DNA of 46,577 nucleotides from Conidiobolus incongruus B7586 (taxonomy: Eukaryota; Entomophthoromycota; Entomophthoromycetes; Entomophthorales; Conidiobolaceae), in NCBI GenBank assembly GCA_000697335.1, contig JNEM01016357.1, forward strand, positions 1 to 46,577. The letters are read 5' to 3'. The translations under genes and the position numbers were made by a program. Below, one piece after another: positions 45,557 to 46,577 of the stretch; within the stretch, counting starts at the first letter, position 1, and each line of letters begins with the position of its first letter. Under the pieces are notes generated by a model. It was given only the letters and a program-made list of their open reading frames with translations. It was not told the DNA's origin and did not search any database.

Positions 45557-46577
45557 TTACTTGAATAATGATATAAACTAAAACACAATATAAAATCAAA
45601 ATTTTGTTTTATTTTTAATGCGATTTGGCCAAACTTTTAGTAAACATTTTATATTTAACATATATTTTCTCTATTAAAAATATATAATTAAACATTTTAT
45701 AAAATAATTAAATATACTTCTAAGTTTTTTTCTTCCTCTCTGTTTTTTACTAAATTAATTATTGTCATATAAACTATAGTTAATTCAATATATTAAGTGT
45801 GGTATCTTAACTATTTCTAATTAAAGGTTACTCTTTACCTTTAATTTTATATAAATAATTTTTGCAAAAATGATAAATATCTTTAAATTGATATAAAAAG
45901 AGTTATAAATTATTAGATTTTAATAGGAAATATAAAATTTATTATTAATTGATTCTCTATTGACAGTTTAATACAAATAGCAAATATTATAATTATTAAT
46001 TAGAATAATTAATATTCATATATCAAAAGTATGATTATTTATTAAAATATAAAAAATAGTCTTTTTTAACTTAATCTGATAATATATTTTACTTTTTAAT
46101 AAAGGATTTTATAAAGTGTTTTATAATTGATTAAGTATAATAATATATTATAAAAGGCTTGATATACTTATGTCTTACTAAATTCTTCAATATATAACTA
46201 TTTCAATTTAAATTAAATCTATAATATATATAAGCTTATATATATAATACTTTTCTATCTAATGTTATAATTTTTTATAATTATTTATTAAAAATATGTT
46301 TTTTATTTTTATTATTTTTAATCTTAAAAGAATTTTAAATATTCTTTTTTTTAGTATTAAAAAAACTTGATTAATTTTATATAACTAAATTAAACCAATA
46401 TTATTTTTAAAAATTTAAAGTTCATTTTTATTAAAATTATAATATAAAAATTATGGTATTTATTAAATAATTTAAGAATATTTTAATATAATATCTAAAA
46501 TTCAAAAGTAAGTTTTTTATAACAAAATATATATCTATTAATAATTTAAACTATATAATATCCTATTTTATATAAAT
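45557..46577 (-). mobile_element. mariner transposon fossil (copy D, cut by window edge)
   Basis: The left end TTACTTGAATAATGATATAA follows TA at 45555-45556 and resembles the left end at 3562. About 45730-46060 aligns well with 3800-4110 of that copy, notably around 45930-46000. Its far end lies outside the window. It appears to carry a deletion of some tens of bases relative to the reference copy, and the frame is destroyed. Confidence 0.75.

Overview
The window looks like a very A+T-rich fungal nuclear genome, most plausibly an early-diverging, Entomophthorales-type (Conidiobolus/Zoophthora-like) fungus. This is an inference from four things: intergenic DNA estimated by eye at under 20% G+C against roughly 40-50% in genes, mostly intronless genes, one canonical 48-bp GT-AG intron, and an expanded family of animal-like trypsins beside CAP and histidine-rich secreted proteins. 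No rRNA, tRNA or CRISPR array was recognised.

Layout. 1-5 kb: a fragment of a decayed mariner transposon, a secreted CAP/SCP-domain protein (minus strand) with a recognisable promoter, and a full-length mariner fossil. 6.3-7.1 kb: a divergent, isolated trypsin (plus). 8-11 kb: two small doubtful ORFs in A+T-rich DNA. 11.8-13.1 kb: another mariner fossil (plus). 13.8-14.6 kb: a secreted His/Asn/Gly-rich tandem-repeat protein with a promoter resembling that of the CAP gene. 14.9-15.2 kb: a solo-LTR-like fossil. 17.3-18.9 kb: a Cwf21/SRRM2-type spliceosomal SR protein. 19.2-20.3 kb: mitochondrial 3-hydroxyisobutyrate dehydrogenase in two exons. 21.9-44.6 kb: a head-to-tail array on the minus strand of five trypsin genes and one pseudogene, spaced about 4-5 kb apart, with a second solo-LTR-like fossil and a mariner fossil between them. 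45.6 kb to the end: the start of a fifth mariner fossil.

The most interesting unit is the trypsin family. All seven members keep the trypsin fold signatures, and most keep the full catalytic set, the S1 aspartate and six cysteines that pair in fungal trypsins. All start with a short non-hydrophobic leader (usually MSL-S/N-F-V/I-D-P...PR|IVGG) instead of a signal peptide. TATA boxes lie about 55-66 bp upstream of most of these ATGs, leaving no room for an upstream signal-peptide exon. Three or four members share a conserved element about 100 bp upstream and three share another about 250 bp upstream, so they are probably co-regulated. The array shows birth-and-death evolution: near-identical copies with a conversion-like patch, one copy with Asp in place of oxyanion-hole Gly193, one with a shifted C-terminus and one with three in-frame stops.

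The five mariner copies share about 30-bp ends flanked by TA and a recognisable D34D transposase, all heavily A+T-decayed; they explain part of the otherwise featureless intergenic DNA.
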